64,000 bases of DNA, taken from Halomonas sp. I5-271120 (GTDB lineage: Bacteria > Pseudomonadota > Gammaproteobacteria > Pseudomonadales > Halomonadaceae). The stretch is taken from the NCBI RefSeq assembly GCF_030553075.1, contig NZ_CP130701.1:2728001-2792000 (forward strand), in the 5' to 3' direction. Made by a program: the position numbers and the translations under genes. Below are positions 55,220-64,000 of this stretch, one piece after another (the first letter of the stretch is position 1; each line of letters begins with the position of its first letter). The notes beneath the pieces are model-generated. The model worked only from the letters and a program-made list of their open reading frames with translations, searched no databases and was not told the origin of the DNA.

Positions 55220-55810
55220 GTGGCTATTCTGTGTCTGGCCTCGGCGTCCCCGCGCCGACTCGAGCTATTGGCGTCGATCGACGTTGACTGTGAGGTGCGC
55301 CCGGTCGATATCGACGAGACGCCGTTGCCGGGAGAGCTTCCCCGTGACTATGTCTGTCGCCTGGCGCGCGTAAAGGCGCTTGCCGGTGCAGTCCTCTCTG
55401 AACTTCCGGTGCTAGGGTCGGATACGGCGGTGGTGCTCGACGGCGAAATCCTCGGCAAGCCCCGCGACCGCGCCCATGCCCTCGAGATGCTGGCGGCGCT
55501 CTCTGGCAACACCCATGAAGTGCTTACGGGGGTGGCGGTGAGTGGCCCTCAGGGACTGCTGGATATCTGCGTCACGACCCGGGTCACCCTGCGTGCGATC
55601 AGTGCCGCTGAGGCGGCCGCCTATTGGGCGACCGGCGAGCCCCGGGACAAGGCCGGGGGGTATGGCATTCAGGGCCGGGCAGCGGTGTTCGTGTCCCATA
55701 TCGAAGGCAGTCATAGCGCCGTGGTTGGCCTGCCGCTTTATGAAACCGCCGAACTGCTTGCGCGCCAGGGCGTGGCGCTGTGGATGAGTGGCCAGGCAGC
55801 TGTGTCATAA
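55220..55810 (+). CDS. maf: Maf-family nucleotide pyrophosphatase
   Basis: Maf proteins hydrolyse non-canonical or house-cleaning nucleoside triphosphates; the gene next to mreD (E. coli yhdE) encodes the dTTP/UTP-type enzyme. The 196 residues show [12 protein letters not shown] at the N-terminus, the SDTAVVLDG motif, the [13 protein letters not shown] segment and [13 protein letters not shown], all conserved. The start is GTG at 55220, with AAAGGAGGAG just upstream; the frame is open from 55058 but inside mreD. The gene stands between mreD and rng as in many gammaproteobacteria. Confidence 0.94.
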   Translation: MAILCLASASPRRLELLASIDVDCEVRPVDIDETPLPGELPRDYVCRLARVKALAGAVLSELPVLGSDTAVVLDGEILGKPRDRAHALEMLAALSGNTHEVLTGVAVSGPQGLLDICVTTRVTLRAISAAEAAAYWATGEPRDKAGGYGIQGRAAVFVSHIEGSHSAVVGLPLYETAELLARQGVALWMSGQAAVS

Positions 55811-55843
55811 TACCCGTATGAGCAAATGATTAAGGAAGCCCGC

Positions 55844-57307
55844 ATGAGCGGTGAAGTACTGATCAATCTAACGCCCATGGAAACGCGCGTGGCAGTGGTC
55901 GAGAACGGCGTCCTGCAGGAAGCCTTTATCGAGCGCAGCGGGCGAAGGGGCATCGTCGGCAATATCTATCGGGGCAAAGTGGTGCGGGTGCTGCCCGGCA
56001 TGCAGGCCGCCTTCGTCGACATTGGCATCGACCGCGCCGCCTTTATTCATGCTCACGAGGTCATGGCGCCCAACACGCCGCTCGACGAGCAGGTGTCGAT
56101 CAGTCAGTTGCTCCAGGAGGGCCAGCCGCTGGTGGTGCAAGCCACCAAGGACCCGATTGGCTCGAAAGGCGCACGGCTTACCACTCATCTTTCCGTGCCC
56201 TCGCGCTATCTGGTCTATATGCCGGACTCGCCCCACAACGGCGTCTCCCAGCGCATCGAGGACGAGGGCGAGCGGGAGCGCCTGCGTCAGCTGACCGAGT
56301 CCTGCCAGGCCGAGCAGGATATCGAGGTCACCGGCGGCTTCATTATTCGCACCGCCGCCGAAGGCGTGACCCGAGACGAGCTCTACGCCGATATGCACTT
56401 CCTGCTACGGCTGTGGCGCAAGGTCAGCGAGCGCAAGCACACCGCCGGTATTCCCAGCGTGATTTACGATGACTTGCCGCTGTTCATCCGCACCCTGCGC
56501 GATGTGATGCGCGACGAGATCGAGCGGGTGCGCATCGATTCCCGGGAAAACTTCCAGAAGCTGGTCGAGTTCGCCCGCGAGTTCATGCCCGGTAACGAAT
56601 CGCGCATTGAGTACTATCCCGGCGAACGGCCGATCTTCGATCTCTACAGCGTCGAGGACGAAATTCAGAAGGCCCTGGGGCGCAAGGTGCAGCTGAAGTC
56701 CGGAGGCTATCTGGTGATCGATCCCACCGAGGCGATGACCACCATCGACGTCAACACCGGCGGCTATGTCGGCCATCGCAACCTCGAGGAGACGATCTTC
56801 AAGACCAACCTCGAGGCTGCCACGGCGATCGCTCGCCAGTTAAGGCTCAGAAACCTCGGCGGGATCATCATCATCGACTTCATCGACATGGATGACACCG
56901 AGCATCAGCGCCAGGTGCTGCGCATGCTCGAAAAGTCGCTTGAGCGTGACCATGCCAAGACCAAGTGCACCGGCGTCACCGAGCTTGGCCTGGTGCAGCT
57001 GACCCGCAAGCGCACCCGCGAGAGCCTCGAGCAGACCCTCTGCGAAGCCTGTCCGGTGTGTCATGGCCGTGGCACCCTCAAGACACCGGAGTCGGTGTGT
57101 TATGAGATCTTTCGCGAGATACTGCGCGAAGATCGTGCTTACAGCGCCGAGACCTATATGGTGCTGGCCGCCCAGGCGGTGGTTGATCGCCTGCTCGACG
57201 AGGAGTCGGCCTCGGTTGCCGACCTGGAAGTGTTTATCGGCAAAACCATACGTTTTCAGGTGGAAGCCCACTATTCTCAGGAACAGTACGATATCGTGCT
57301 GATGTAG
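55844..57307 (+). CDS. rng: Ribonuclease G
   Basis: RNase G (CafA) is an endoribonuclease of the RNase E family that matures the 16S rRNA 5' end. The 487 residues include the S1 domain (about 35-125, IVGNIYRGKVVRVLPGMQAA), the RNase H-like region, the catalytic DNase I-like domain with TIDVNTGGYVG and IIDFIDMDD, and the Zn-link CEACPVC. It lacks the long C-terminal scaffold of RNase E. I use the ATG at 55844 (MSGEVLINLTP), which has AAGGAAG upstream. yhdP follows after 10 bp. Confidence 0.96.
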   Translation: MSGEVLINLTPMETRVAVVENGVLQEAFIERSGRRGIVGNIYRGKVVRVLPGMQAAFVDIGIDRAAFIHAHEVMAPNTPLDEQVSISQLLQEGQPLVVQATKDPIGSKGARLTTHLSVPSRYLVYMPDSPHNGVSQRIEDEGERERLRQLTESCQAEQDIEVTGGFIIRTAAEGVTRDELYADMHFLLRLWRKVSERKHTAGIPSVIYDDLPLFIRTLRDVMRDEIERVRIDSRENFQKLVEFAREFMPGNESRIEYYPGERPIFDLYSVEDEIQKALGRKVQLKSGGYLVIDPTEAMTTIDVNTGGYVGHRNLEETIFKTNLEAATAIARQLRLRNLGGIIIIDFIDMDDTEHQRQVLRMLEKSLERDHAKTKCTGVTELGLVQLTRKRTRESLEQTLCEACPVCHGRGTLKTPESVCYEIFREILREDRAYSAETYMVLAAQAVVDRLLDEESASVADLEVFIGKTIRFQVEAHYSQEQYDIVLM

Positions 57308-57317
57308 GAGGCGTGCC

Positions 57318-60300
57318 ATGAGCCCGTTTCGCCTCCTGTCGCGCTGGGCATTGACCACCGTTGCCATCCTGTTGGCCTTGCTCGCCGTTTTGCTGCTGTC
57401 ACTGCGTCTGGCGGCCGGCGAGCTGGATCGCTTTCGCCCAGAAGTCGAGAGCCTGCTCTCGAATCGATTCAACGCCGAGCTCGACATGGGGCAGCTTAGC
57501 GGTGGCTTTCACGGCCTCGATCCGTCGCTGAGCCTCGATAACCTTACCCTGGTCTCACGCACCGAGCCGGCGCGGCCGCTGCTCGAAATCGACAGTGCGC
57601 GCCTGCGCCTCGACGGCGTCGCCAGCCTGCTCGGCATGCCCCGGGTCGATGATGCCAACATTCGCGGCGTCACCGTGCATCTCTACCAGAACCCGGATCG
57701 CAGCTGGCAATGGCCGCAGCCCGCTGAGCTGCCGCCGGAAATCATCCCTGATGGCCGTTTTACGCTCGAGAGACTCGACTATTGGGTCGGGGTTCTGCTG
57801 CGCCAGCGCCTGGCAGTCGAGAACGTGCGCGTCGTGCTGCACGGGCTTGATCGTCGCCTGGCGTTCGATGCGCCCCGTCTGCTGATGGCCGGTGATGCCG
57901 GTCGTGCCCATATCGAGGGCCAGCTGCACGTGGCCGACAATCCCGATGCGACCCTGACGGCGGTGCTCGAGGTATTGCCTGGCCAGGGAGGACTGGCTGA
58001 TTTCAATGCCGCCCTGCAGGCGCGTATGGAACTCGATCACCTGGTGGAACTGGCCGGGGTGCTCAGCCGCAATGAGCCACTGAAGGTCGATGAGGCGCGC
58101 GGTGAGGCCAAGCTGTGGGGGCGCTGGCGGCACGGCGCCTTGGAGGATGTGCGGCTGGATGTGGATGTGCCCAGGTTGCGCCTGAGTCACGAGCAGCGGC
58201 CGCTGGATCTTCAGGATATTCGTGTCACCGGCCAGTGGCTGCGGGGAGACGACGGCTGGCAGGCCTGGTTGAACACCCAGGGCGATGCGGAAACCGATGT
58301 GACGGTATCGAACGCCAGCGCGCCTGCTGGCGCCGGCGTCACGTCTGATGGAGAATCACTTGGTTCTGGAGATGGCTCCGGGCAAGCTTCTGAGCAAGGC
58401 TCTGAACCAGGTTTGGAGGATGTGGCCGTTGAGGGCGCTGGTCAAAAGCCAGACGCCACCCTGCCGCCCGCCGATGAGACAGTCGCCATAGGCAAGGCTG
58501 ACGCCGCCGGTCGGCCCTTACCCAGGCACTGGCAGGCTAGCGGAGACGGCGATGGCTGGTGGCTTAACACCAGCGCGTTTGATCTCGCCGCCCTGGCGGC
58601 ATGGCGTGAACGCGCTCCCTTGCCCGAGGGCCTGCAGCGGGTCCTTGCTCGCCTGGCGCCGAGAGGGCAGGTGGGCGGCCTCAAGGTGGGACAGCGCGAC
58701 GGCCATTGGCGCGCTTTCGGCGAGCTTTATGATGTCGCGGTCGATCCCTGGCAGGGCGCACCGGGCGGAGGCCCCCTGGATGCCTGGGTCGAGGCAGAGG
58801 ATCTGTCCGGCCATATCCGCTTCGCCGACACCGGAGACGAGCCGGCTTCGCTAAATTTCCCTGATGTCTTTGCGGCGCCGATGGCGCTATCGTCGGCCTC
58901 CGGGAAGGTCAGTTGGGCCTACCAGGGCGATGGCGTCAGCGTCACCGGCCGTGACCTGGCGGTCGGATGGCACGGTGCGCCGGTGACAGGCAGCTTCGAT
59001 CTGGAAGTGGGGCGCACCGAACCCGGTCATCTGGCCCTGGACCTTGCCTTTGCCGATGTCGATGCCTCCAGTGGCGATCTACTTGACTGGTTGCCGGTCA
59101 AGGCACTTCCCCCGGAACTCACCGAGTGGCTGGGGCGTGGCGTCGCTGGTTTCGTCGATGACGGCAGCCTGTCGCTGAACCTGCCTCTGGTCGATGATGT
59201 TCGCACCGAAGACGTGGACCTGTCGCTTGCGCTGGATATTCGTGATGGCACCCTGCCATTCGCACCCGGCTGGCCGGCACTCAATGGTGTCAAAGGTCAA
59301 CTGCGCCTTGAGAATCAGCGGCTGTCGGCCGACGTCGAAAAAGCCAGCCTGGTCGGCCTACAGGCTCAGGATGCGGCAGTCAGCCTGAACGGTGAGCATC
59401 TCGAGGTTTCCGGTCAGGCCGAGGGCAGCACCACGGCGCTGCTGGACTTTCTCGCGGCGATTCCCGGCCTGGATATCGGCCGGGAAGACTGGAACGGCCA
59501 GGGCAATGTCACCGGCAAGGTCGATTTGGCAATGGATCTCGGTGCTCCCGATGCGCTGTCGCTGGATGTTAACGCCAGCGTTGATGAGCCTCGCCTGGGC
59601 CTAGAGCCCGTGGGGCTTAACGTCTTCAACGTGAATGGCGATGTTGAGTATCGTTATCGCGATGGTCGGGGAGGGTTATACGGCGAGCTTGGTGCCCGGG
59701 CCTTCGAGGGCCCGTTGCTGGCACGCTTCGACGGCGATGCCCAGACGATGACGCTGAATGGTCGGGCCCTGGCCCGCGGCCTGCTGGAATGGGCAGGCAC
59801 GCCGTACCTGGCGCCATTGGTGAGTGGCTATTTCCCCTACACGCTACGCATGCCGGTCAATGGCGAGAAGCCGACCGTGACGCTGGATAGTCGCCTCGAG
59901 GGGCTCGCGTTGAACCTGCCGGATCCCTTTGGCAAGACGGCCAGCGAGACGGTGCCGCTGACGCTTAGCATTGACCGGGCTCGCGAGCGGGGCGAGATGG
60001 TCCTGCGCGATCGCGCACGGATGCGCTGGCGCAACGCTCCAATGGGGGCTCAGGGACAGCTTTGGCTTGAGAACTGGCCGCTCGAGCCTGGCTGGCAGCG
60101 AGACCCTGGCTGGTCGGTGCAGTGGCATACCAACCGACTGCCGGTATCGCCATGGATCGACGCGCTGACCGGGCTGTCGTTGCAGCACCTGAGCGGCGGT
60201 CAGGGCACGGCCGCAGGCTCACTGGATGCCATTGACCTGTCCACGCCTTGTCTGTCGCTGAACAACCACTGCCTGGGAACCCTGCAGGCGAGCGCCGATG

Positions 60301-61322
60301 CGCTGGGCGGCGGCAACTGGCGCATGGCGCTGGATGGCAGCATCGCCAAGGGCGAGGCCGACTATCGTCCATCCGCGGCCAGACCCATCAATGTAGACCT
60401 TTCGCGGCTGTCGCTCGACGGCCTGTGGCCGGCCCCAGAGGCCCCCACCCAGGTGTTCGACGAAGTCGCCGTTGCACCAGCGCCGACACCACTGCCGGAC
60501 TGGCTCGATGCCGTGCCTGACGGCCGGTTGCGGGTGGCCGAGATGACGCGGCTTGGCAGCACCCTGGGGCCCCTGAATCTGAGTTGGAAGGCTTCGCCGT
60601 CTCAGCTTGTTCTTGCCCCGCTTGGCCTGACGCTTGGTCAGGTGAGTGCGCGGGGCGAGCTGATCTGGGAAGCCGCCGGATCCGACTCGAGCCTGACGCG
60701 TTCTCGCCTGCGCCTGGATGGCGGTGACCTGGGCACGGCGCTGGCCACACTTGGCCAGGACGTGCCGATTCGCAATGCCGAGACTCACGTCGAGTCGCAG
60801 CTAGCCTGGCCTGGAGCGCCCTGGCAATTTGCGCTGGTGCGTTCCCGCGGGAGTCTCGATGTCAAACTGCTCGATGGCCGCTTCCTCAACTTGCAGTCGG
60901 GCTCCGCCAAGCTGATAGGGTTGCTCAATTTCGATAACCTGCTGCGCCGCCTGCGGCTGGATTTCTCCGATGTCACCGGGCAGGGCACGGCCTTCGATCG
61001 TGTCAACGGCAGTGCGACGCTGTATGGTGGGATTCTCGAGACCTATGGTCCCGTGCAGATCGAAGCGCCGGCGACGCAGTTCAGTCTCGAGGGTCAGGTT
61101 GACCTGGCGCGACGTGAACTCGATCAGCGCCTTGCGATCACAGTACCAGTGACACAGGCGTTGCCGGTGGCGGCGCTGGTGGCCGGTGGTCCGGTCATCG
61201 GCGGGGCCGTCTTCCTCGCTCAGCGCCTGTTCGGTCGTGCCATCGACCGCGTGACCCGAATCCACTACCGCGTGCAAGGTCCTTGGACCGATCCGCGGAT
61301 TTCTCTGGAAAGTGCCGAATGA
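57318..61322 (+). CDS. yhdP: YhdP-family (AsmA/DUF3971) envelope protein
   Basis: YhdP is a giant AsmA-like protein anchored in the inner membrane; relatives form a lipid conduit for phospholipid transport to the outer membrane. The 1334 residues begin with a membrane helix (about 12-33) and continue as beta-rich periplasmic sequence with DUF3971 and a C-terminal DUF3971/AsmA_2 part ([20 protein letters not shown] ... [15 protein letters not shown]). Length is close to E. coli YhdP (1266), with a low-complexity Ser/Gly/Glu insertion near 330-390 that explains much of the difference. It belongs to the conserved mre-maf-rng-yhdP-tldD cluster and overlaps tldD by 4 bp. Confidence 0.93.
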   Translation: MSPFRLLSRWALTTVAILLALLAVLLLSLRLAAGELDRFRPEVESLLSNRFNAELDMGQLSGGFHGLDPSLSLDNLTLVSRTEPARPLLEIDSARLRLDGVASLLGMPRVDDANIRGVTVHLYQNPDRSWQWPQPAELPPEIIPDGRFTLERLDYWVGVLLRQRLAVENVRVVLHGLDRRLAFDAPRLLMAGDAGRAHIEGQLHVADNPDATLTAVLEVLPGQGGLADFNAALQARMELDHLVELAGVLSRNEPLKVDEARGEAKLWGRWRHGALEDVRLDVDVPRLRLSHEQRPLDLQDIRVTGQWLRGDDGWQAWLNTQGDAETDVTVSNASAPAGAGVTSDGESLGSGDGSGQASEQGSEPGLEDVAVEGAGQKPDATLPPADETVAIGKADAAGRPLPRHWQASGDGDGWWLNTSAFDLAALAAWRERAPLPEGLQRVLARLAPRGQVGGLKVGQRDGHWRAFGELYDVAVDPWQGAPGGGPLDAWVEAEDLSGHIRFADTGDEPASLNFPDVFAAPMALSSASGKVSWAYQGDGVSVTGRDLAVGWHGAPVTGSFDLEVGRTEPGHLALDLAFADVDASSGDLLDWLPVKALPPELTEWLGRGVAGFVDDGSLSLNLPLVDDVRTEDVDLSLALDIRDGTLPFAPGWPALNGVKGQLRLENQRLSADVEKASLVGLQAQDAAVSLNGEHLEVSGQAEGSTTALLDFLAAIPGLDIGREDWNGQGNVTGKVDLAMDLGAPDALSLDVNASVDEPRLGLEPVGLNVFNVNGDVEYRYRDGRGGLYGELGARAFEGPLLARFDGDAQTMTLNGRALARGLLEWAGTPYLAPLVSGYFPYTLRMPVNGEKPTVTLDSRLEGLALNLPDPFGKTASETVPLTLSIDRARERGEMVLRDRARMRWRNAPMGAQGQLWLENWPLEPGWQRDPGWSVQWHTNRLPVSPWIDALTGLSLQHLSGGQGTAAGSLDAIDLSTPCLSLNNHCLGTLQASADALGGGNWRMALDGSIAKGEADYRPSAARPINVDLSRLSLDGLWPAPEAPTQVFDEVAVAPAPTPLPDWLDAVPDGRLRVAEMTRLGSTLGPLNLSWKASPSQLVLAPLGLTLGQVSARGELIWEAAGSDSSLTRSRLRLDGGDLGTALATLGQDVPIRNAETHVESQLAWPGAPWQFALVRSRGSLDVKLLDGRFLNLQSGSAKLIGLLNFDNLLRRLRLDFSDVTGQGTAFDRVNGSATLYGGILETYGPVQIEAPATQFSLEGQVDLARRELDQRLAITVPVTQALPVAALVAGGPVIGGAVFLAQRLFGRAIDRVTRIHYRVQGPWTDPRISLESAE

Positions 61323-62788
61323 TGCTCAAGTCCTCCGAACTCTCTTCCCAGGACATGCTGGACACTGCCGTCAGCACCCTGCTGGCCCCAGGTGGCCTCG
61401 ACCTGGCGGCGCTCGATACCGGCCTCGGTCATGCCCTGGGGCCCGGCGTCGACTTTGCCGATCTCTACTTTCAACGCAGCTGGCACGAGAGCTGGGTGCT
61501 GGAAGATGGCGAGGTCAAGGATGCCAGTTACAACATCGATGGCGGCGTCGGCGTGCGCGCCATGTCCGGCGAAAAGACCGGCTTTGCCTATTCCAACCAG
61601 GTCAGCGCCGATGCGCTTCGCGAAACCGGGCGCACCGCGTCCGGCATCGCGCGTAGCGGCTCGCGGCTGACCCAGGTCGCCCCGCAATTGACCGCCGCTT
61701 CGCAGCGCTATGCAGGGATCGATCCGCTGTCCGGCCTCTCGGCGGAAGAGAAGATCGCGATGCTCAAGGAAGCCGACCGGGTCGCCCGCGCGGCGGACTC
61801 GGCGGTCAGCCAGGTCAGCGCCTCCCTGACCGGCGTGCACGAGGTGGTGCTGGTGCGCGCCAGTGACGGCACCCTGGGCGCGGATATTCGCCCTCTGGTG
61901 CGTCTCAATGTCAGCGTGATCGCCGTGCGTGACGGTCGCCGCGAACGCGGCAGCGCCGGTGGTGGCGGCCGCTACCCGATGGCGAGACTGCGCGACGAGG
62001 GCGCACCCAAGCGCTTCGCTACCGAAGCCGTGCGACAGGCGCTGGTCAATCTCGAGGCCATCGACGCCCCGGCCGGCCAGATGCCGGTAGTGCTGGGCGC
62101 GGGCTGGCCCGGCATTCTGCTGCATGAGGCGGTGGGACACGGCCTCGAAGGCGACTTCAACCGCAAGGGCAGCTCGGCGTTCGCCGGCCGCATGGGCGAG
62201 CGGGTCGCCGCCCCCGGCGTGACCGTAGTCGACGATGCGACCCTGAGCGATCGCCGCGGCTCGATGAGCATCGACGACGAAGGTACGCCGGGTCAGTACA
62301 CGCCGCTGATCGAAGACGGTGTGCTGACCGGCTACATGCAGGACAAGCTGAATGCACGCCTGATGGGCATGTCGCCCACCGGCAACGCGCGCCGTGAATC
62401 CTATGCCCACATGCCCATGCCGCGCATGACCAACACCTACATGCTGGCCGGAAAGGACGATCCCGCGGATATCCTCAAGAGCGTCAAGCGGGGCATTTAT
62501 GCGGTCAGCTTCGGCGGTGGTCAGGTGGATATCACCTCGGGCAAGTTCGTGTTCTCGGCGAGCGAAGCCTACCTGATCGAGGACGGCAAGATCACCGCGC
62601 CGGTCAAGGGCGCGACCCTGATCGGCAACGGCCCCGAAGCCATGGGCCGTGTCTCGATGATCGGCCATGACCTTGAGCTCGATACCGGTATCGGCGTCTG
62701 CGGCAAGGAAGGGCAGGGCGTTCCGGTGGGGGTTGGTCAGCCAACCCTGAAGCTCGATGAGCTGACCGTCGGCGGCACCGATTCGTGA
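61319..62788 (+). CDS. tldD: Metalloprotease subunit TldD
   Basis: TldD and TldE (PmbA) form a metalloprotease that trims modified peptides and CcdA antitoxin in E. coli. The 489-residue TldD has the metal motif [12 protein letters not shown], whose His residues bind zinc, plus the [17 protein letters not shown] segment and the C-terminal [14 protein letters not shown]. Start codons at 61319 and 61322 are adjacent; ATG 61319 overlaps the yhdP stop (ATGA). It sits in the same run as yhdP. The pmbA partner lies 690 bp downstream beyond the opposing yjgA. Confidence 0.95.
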   Translation: MMLKSSELSSQDMLDTAVSTLLAPGGLDLAALDTGLGHALGPGVDFADLYFQRSWHESWVLEDGEVKDASYNIDGGVGVRAMSGEKTGFAYSNQVSADALRETGRTASGIARSGSRLTQVAPQLTAASQRYAGIDPLSGLSAEEKIAMLKEADRVARAADSAVSQVSASLTGVHEVVLVRASDGTLGADIRPLVRLNVSVIAVRDGRRERGSAGGGGRYPMARLRDEGAPKRFATEAVRQALVNLEAIDAPAGQMPVVLGAGWPGILLHEAVGHGLEGDFNRKGSSAFAGRMGERVAAPGVTVVDDATLSDRRGSMSIDDEGTPGQYTPLIEDGVLTGYMQDKLNARLMGMSPTGNARRESYAHMPMPRMTNTYMLAGKDDPADILKSVKRGIYAVSFGGGQVDITSGKFVFSASEAYLIEDGKITAPVKGATLIGNGPEAMGRVSMIGHDLELDTGIGVCGKEGQGVPVGVGQPTLKLDELTVGGTDS

Positions 62789-62905
62789 ACCAGGCAGCTG
62801 AGCTCGCGTCCCAGCGGCGCGGGCCATCGGCTCGGCATAGGCATTGAGGGTGAAGTCAACGCCGCTGCCGGGCCGATGGGGGTGCGTTGAGGGCGCTGCC
62901 TGTGA

Positions 62906-63409
62906 TTACAGGCCGGCCGTATCGCGAATCAGCTTGAACAGCTTGCGCGCGCTGGCTGGCGGCTTCTCCTGGTCACGCTCGCGGCGTGCGTTGCGGATCA
63001 GCTGGCGCAGCGCCTGTCGGTCGACGTCGGGGTGGTCAACGATGAAGGGCTCGAGGGCCTCATCATCGTCGATCAGCCGGTCACGCAGACCTTCCAGGCG
63101 GTGGAAAGCGTGATCACGCCGCAGCTGTTCCTGCTCGAACTCGTCGAAGACCGCCTGGATGCCGGCCACGTCCTCGCGACGCATCAGCTTGCCGATGTAC
63201 TGCATATGTCGGCGACGCCCCTCATGGGAGCGGATGCGCGCGGTTTCCTCGATAGCCGCCAGCAGCTCATCGGAGAGAGGTAGCCGCGCACGCCATGCGT
63301 CGGAGAGGGCGATGATCTTCTCGCCCAGCGCCTGCAGGGCCTGCATTTCCTGTTTGCGCTGGGTCTTGCTTTGCCGACCGTCGTGGTCGGCGGGCGTTTC
63401 AATTGACAT
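62906..63409 (-). CDS. yjgA: YjgA/DarP-family ribosome-associated protein
   Basis: A DUF615 family protein that associates with late 50S ribosomal precursors in E. coli. The 167 residues are highly charged and helical, with RQSKTQRKQEMQALQALGEK at the start and the family motif RRHMQYIGKLMRREDV (about 65-80), and a basic C-terminus. I start at the ATG at 63409 (MSIETPADHD); the frame continues to 63991 only as a shadow of pmbA. The gene is divergent from pmbA (66 bp apart), as in E. coli, and faces tldD. Confidence 0.93.
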   Translation of the reverse strand: MSIETPADHDGRQSKTQRKQEMQALQALGEKIIALSDAWRARLPLSDELLAAIEETARIRSHEGRRRHMQYIGKLMRREDVAGIQAVFDEFEQEQLRRDHAFHRLEGLRDRLIDDDEALEPFIVDHPDVDRQALRQLIRNARRERDQEKPPASARKLFKLIRDTAGL

Positions 63410-63475
63410 GCCATTACCATCAGCATTGGGAGGTTGGCGCAGTATACCAGCCAGCCTCGCGACAAGGAGACCAAG

Positions 63476-64000
63476 ATGACTCAGGCTTTCGATGCCGCCG
63501 CCCAGCAGGCATTGCTGGAGTCCCGGGCCCAGGCCGCGCTCGACCAGGCGCGCTCCCTGGGGGCCGATGCCTGCGAGGTGGGGGCCAGCGTCGATCAGGG
63601 AATCGGCGTCAGCGTGCGCCTTGGTGAGGTGGAAACCGTCGAGCTGTCCCGTGATCAGGGCATCGCGGTGACCGTCTATGTGGGCAAACGCAAGGGCACG
63701 GCATCGTCGTCGGATGCCGGCGAAGCCTCCATCCGCGCCGCCGTGGATCAGGCCATGGCCATCGCGCGCCACACCGGTGAGGACGGCTTTGCCGGCCTGG
63801 CGCCGGCCGAACTGATGGCCCGCGAGCTGCCGGACCTCGATGTCCACCATCCCTGGCCGTTGACCACCGATGAAGCCATCGAGCGCGCCCTGGCCTGCGA
63901 AGCGGCCGGCCGGGCGGTGGAAGGGATCAGCAAGTCCGAGGGTGCGGACCTCTCCAGCGGCGAAGGCGTGCGTGTCTATGCTAATAGCCACGGTTTTCTC
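63476..64000 (+). CDS. pmbA: Metalloprotease subunit PmbA (TldE), 3' truncated by window edge
   Basis: PmbA/TldE is the partner of TldD. The first 175 residues are visible. They begin MTQAFDAAAQQALLESRA and continue with the family pattern: DACEVGASVDQGIGVSVRLG, VETVELSRDQGIAVTVYVGK and VYANSHGFL at the window end. The ATG at 63476 has AAGGAGA 5-8 bases upstream. The open frame has no stop before base 64000. It diverges from yjgA. The rest of the protein lies outside the window. Confidence 0.93.
   Translation, partial: MTQAFDAAAQQALLESRAQAALDQARSLGADACEVGASVDQGIGVSVRLGEVETVELSRDQGIAVTVYVGKRKGTASSSDAGEASIRAAVDQAMAIARHTGEDGFAGLAPAELMARELPDLDVHHPWPLTTDEAIERALACEAAGRAVEGISKSEGADLSSGEGVRVYANSHGFL

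Noticed and set aside
61265-62827. Open frame of 520 codons on the - strand opposite tldD
   Set aside because: It mirrors tldD almost end to end, has no recognisable motif or ribosome site, and long antisense frames are expected in GC-rich genes with strong third-base GC.

Overview
The window reads as ordinary chromosome of a GC-rich gammaproteobacterium. Gene content and order (mreBCD-maf-rng-yhdP-tldD, hemA-prfA-prmC against a divergent TPR lipoprotein-lolB-ispE-prs-rplY-pth-ychF, gatCAB, prc, apeB) and the protein sequences point to the Halomonadaceae (Halomonas-like). That placement is inference from remembered families, not a database search. I see no CRISPR array, insertion sequence, prophage or integron.

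Region 1 (1-20131) is a motility and chemotaxis block, all on the + strand: the 3' part of motB, cheA, cheW, two chemoreceptors, cheR, cheB, a third chemoreceptor, cheY, cheZ, flhB, flhA, flhF, an unknown gene, flhE and the sigma-28 gene fliA. The order is that of the enteric motAB-cheAW / receptor-cheRBYZ / flhBAE operons. The differences are that flhF and an unrecognised gene sit between flhA and flhE, and fliA closes the block. Two sequences match the FliA promoter consensus, before the first receptor and before cheB. FlhF carries about 350 extra C-terminal residues, and the MinD-like partner FlhG/FleN is not at its usual place after flhF. This is the most unusual part of the window.

Region 2 (20132-30959) is mostly housekeeping on the - strand: the tail-specific protease Prc, a divergent M18 aminopeptidase (apeB), an EamA-type transporter, tRNA-Met(CAT) with its own promoter and terminator, then ychF, pth, rplY, prs, tRNA-Gln(CTG), ispE and lolB. 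Region 3 (30960-38797) has a TPR lipoprotein divergent from hemA-prfA-prmC, an Lrp regulator, moeB and a LysR regulator.

Region 4 (38866-46153) looks like a polyamine / beta-alanine locus. mmsA and an omega-amino-acid transaminase face away from a PotABCD-type ABC importer, with a 9-bp perfect dyad in the shared control region and the LysR gene alongside. Region 5 (46475-49218) has a glycine-zipper envelope protein, a BBE-type FAD oxidase and a tiny DUF6435-like protein, with a 10-bp perfect dyad between the last two. Region 6 (49281-64000) has gatCAB (-), then mreB-mreC-mreD-maf-rng-yhdP-tldD (+), yjgA (-) and the start of pmbA (+), cut by the window end. mreC appears to start at an ATC codon.
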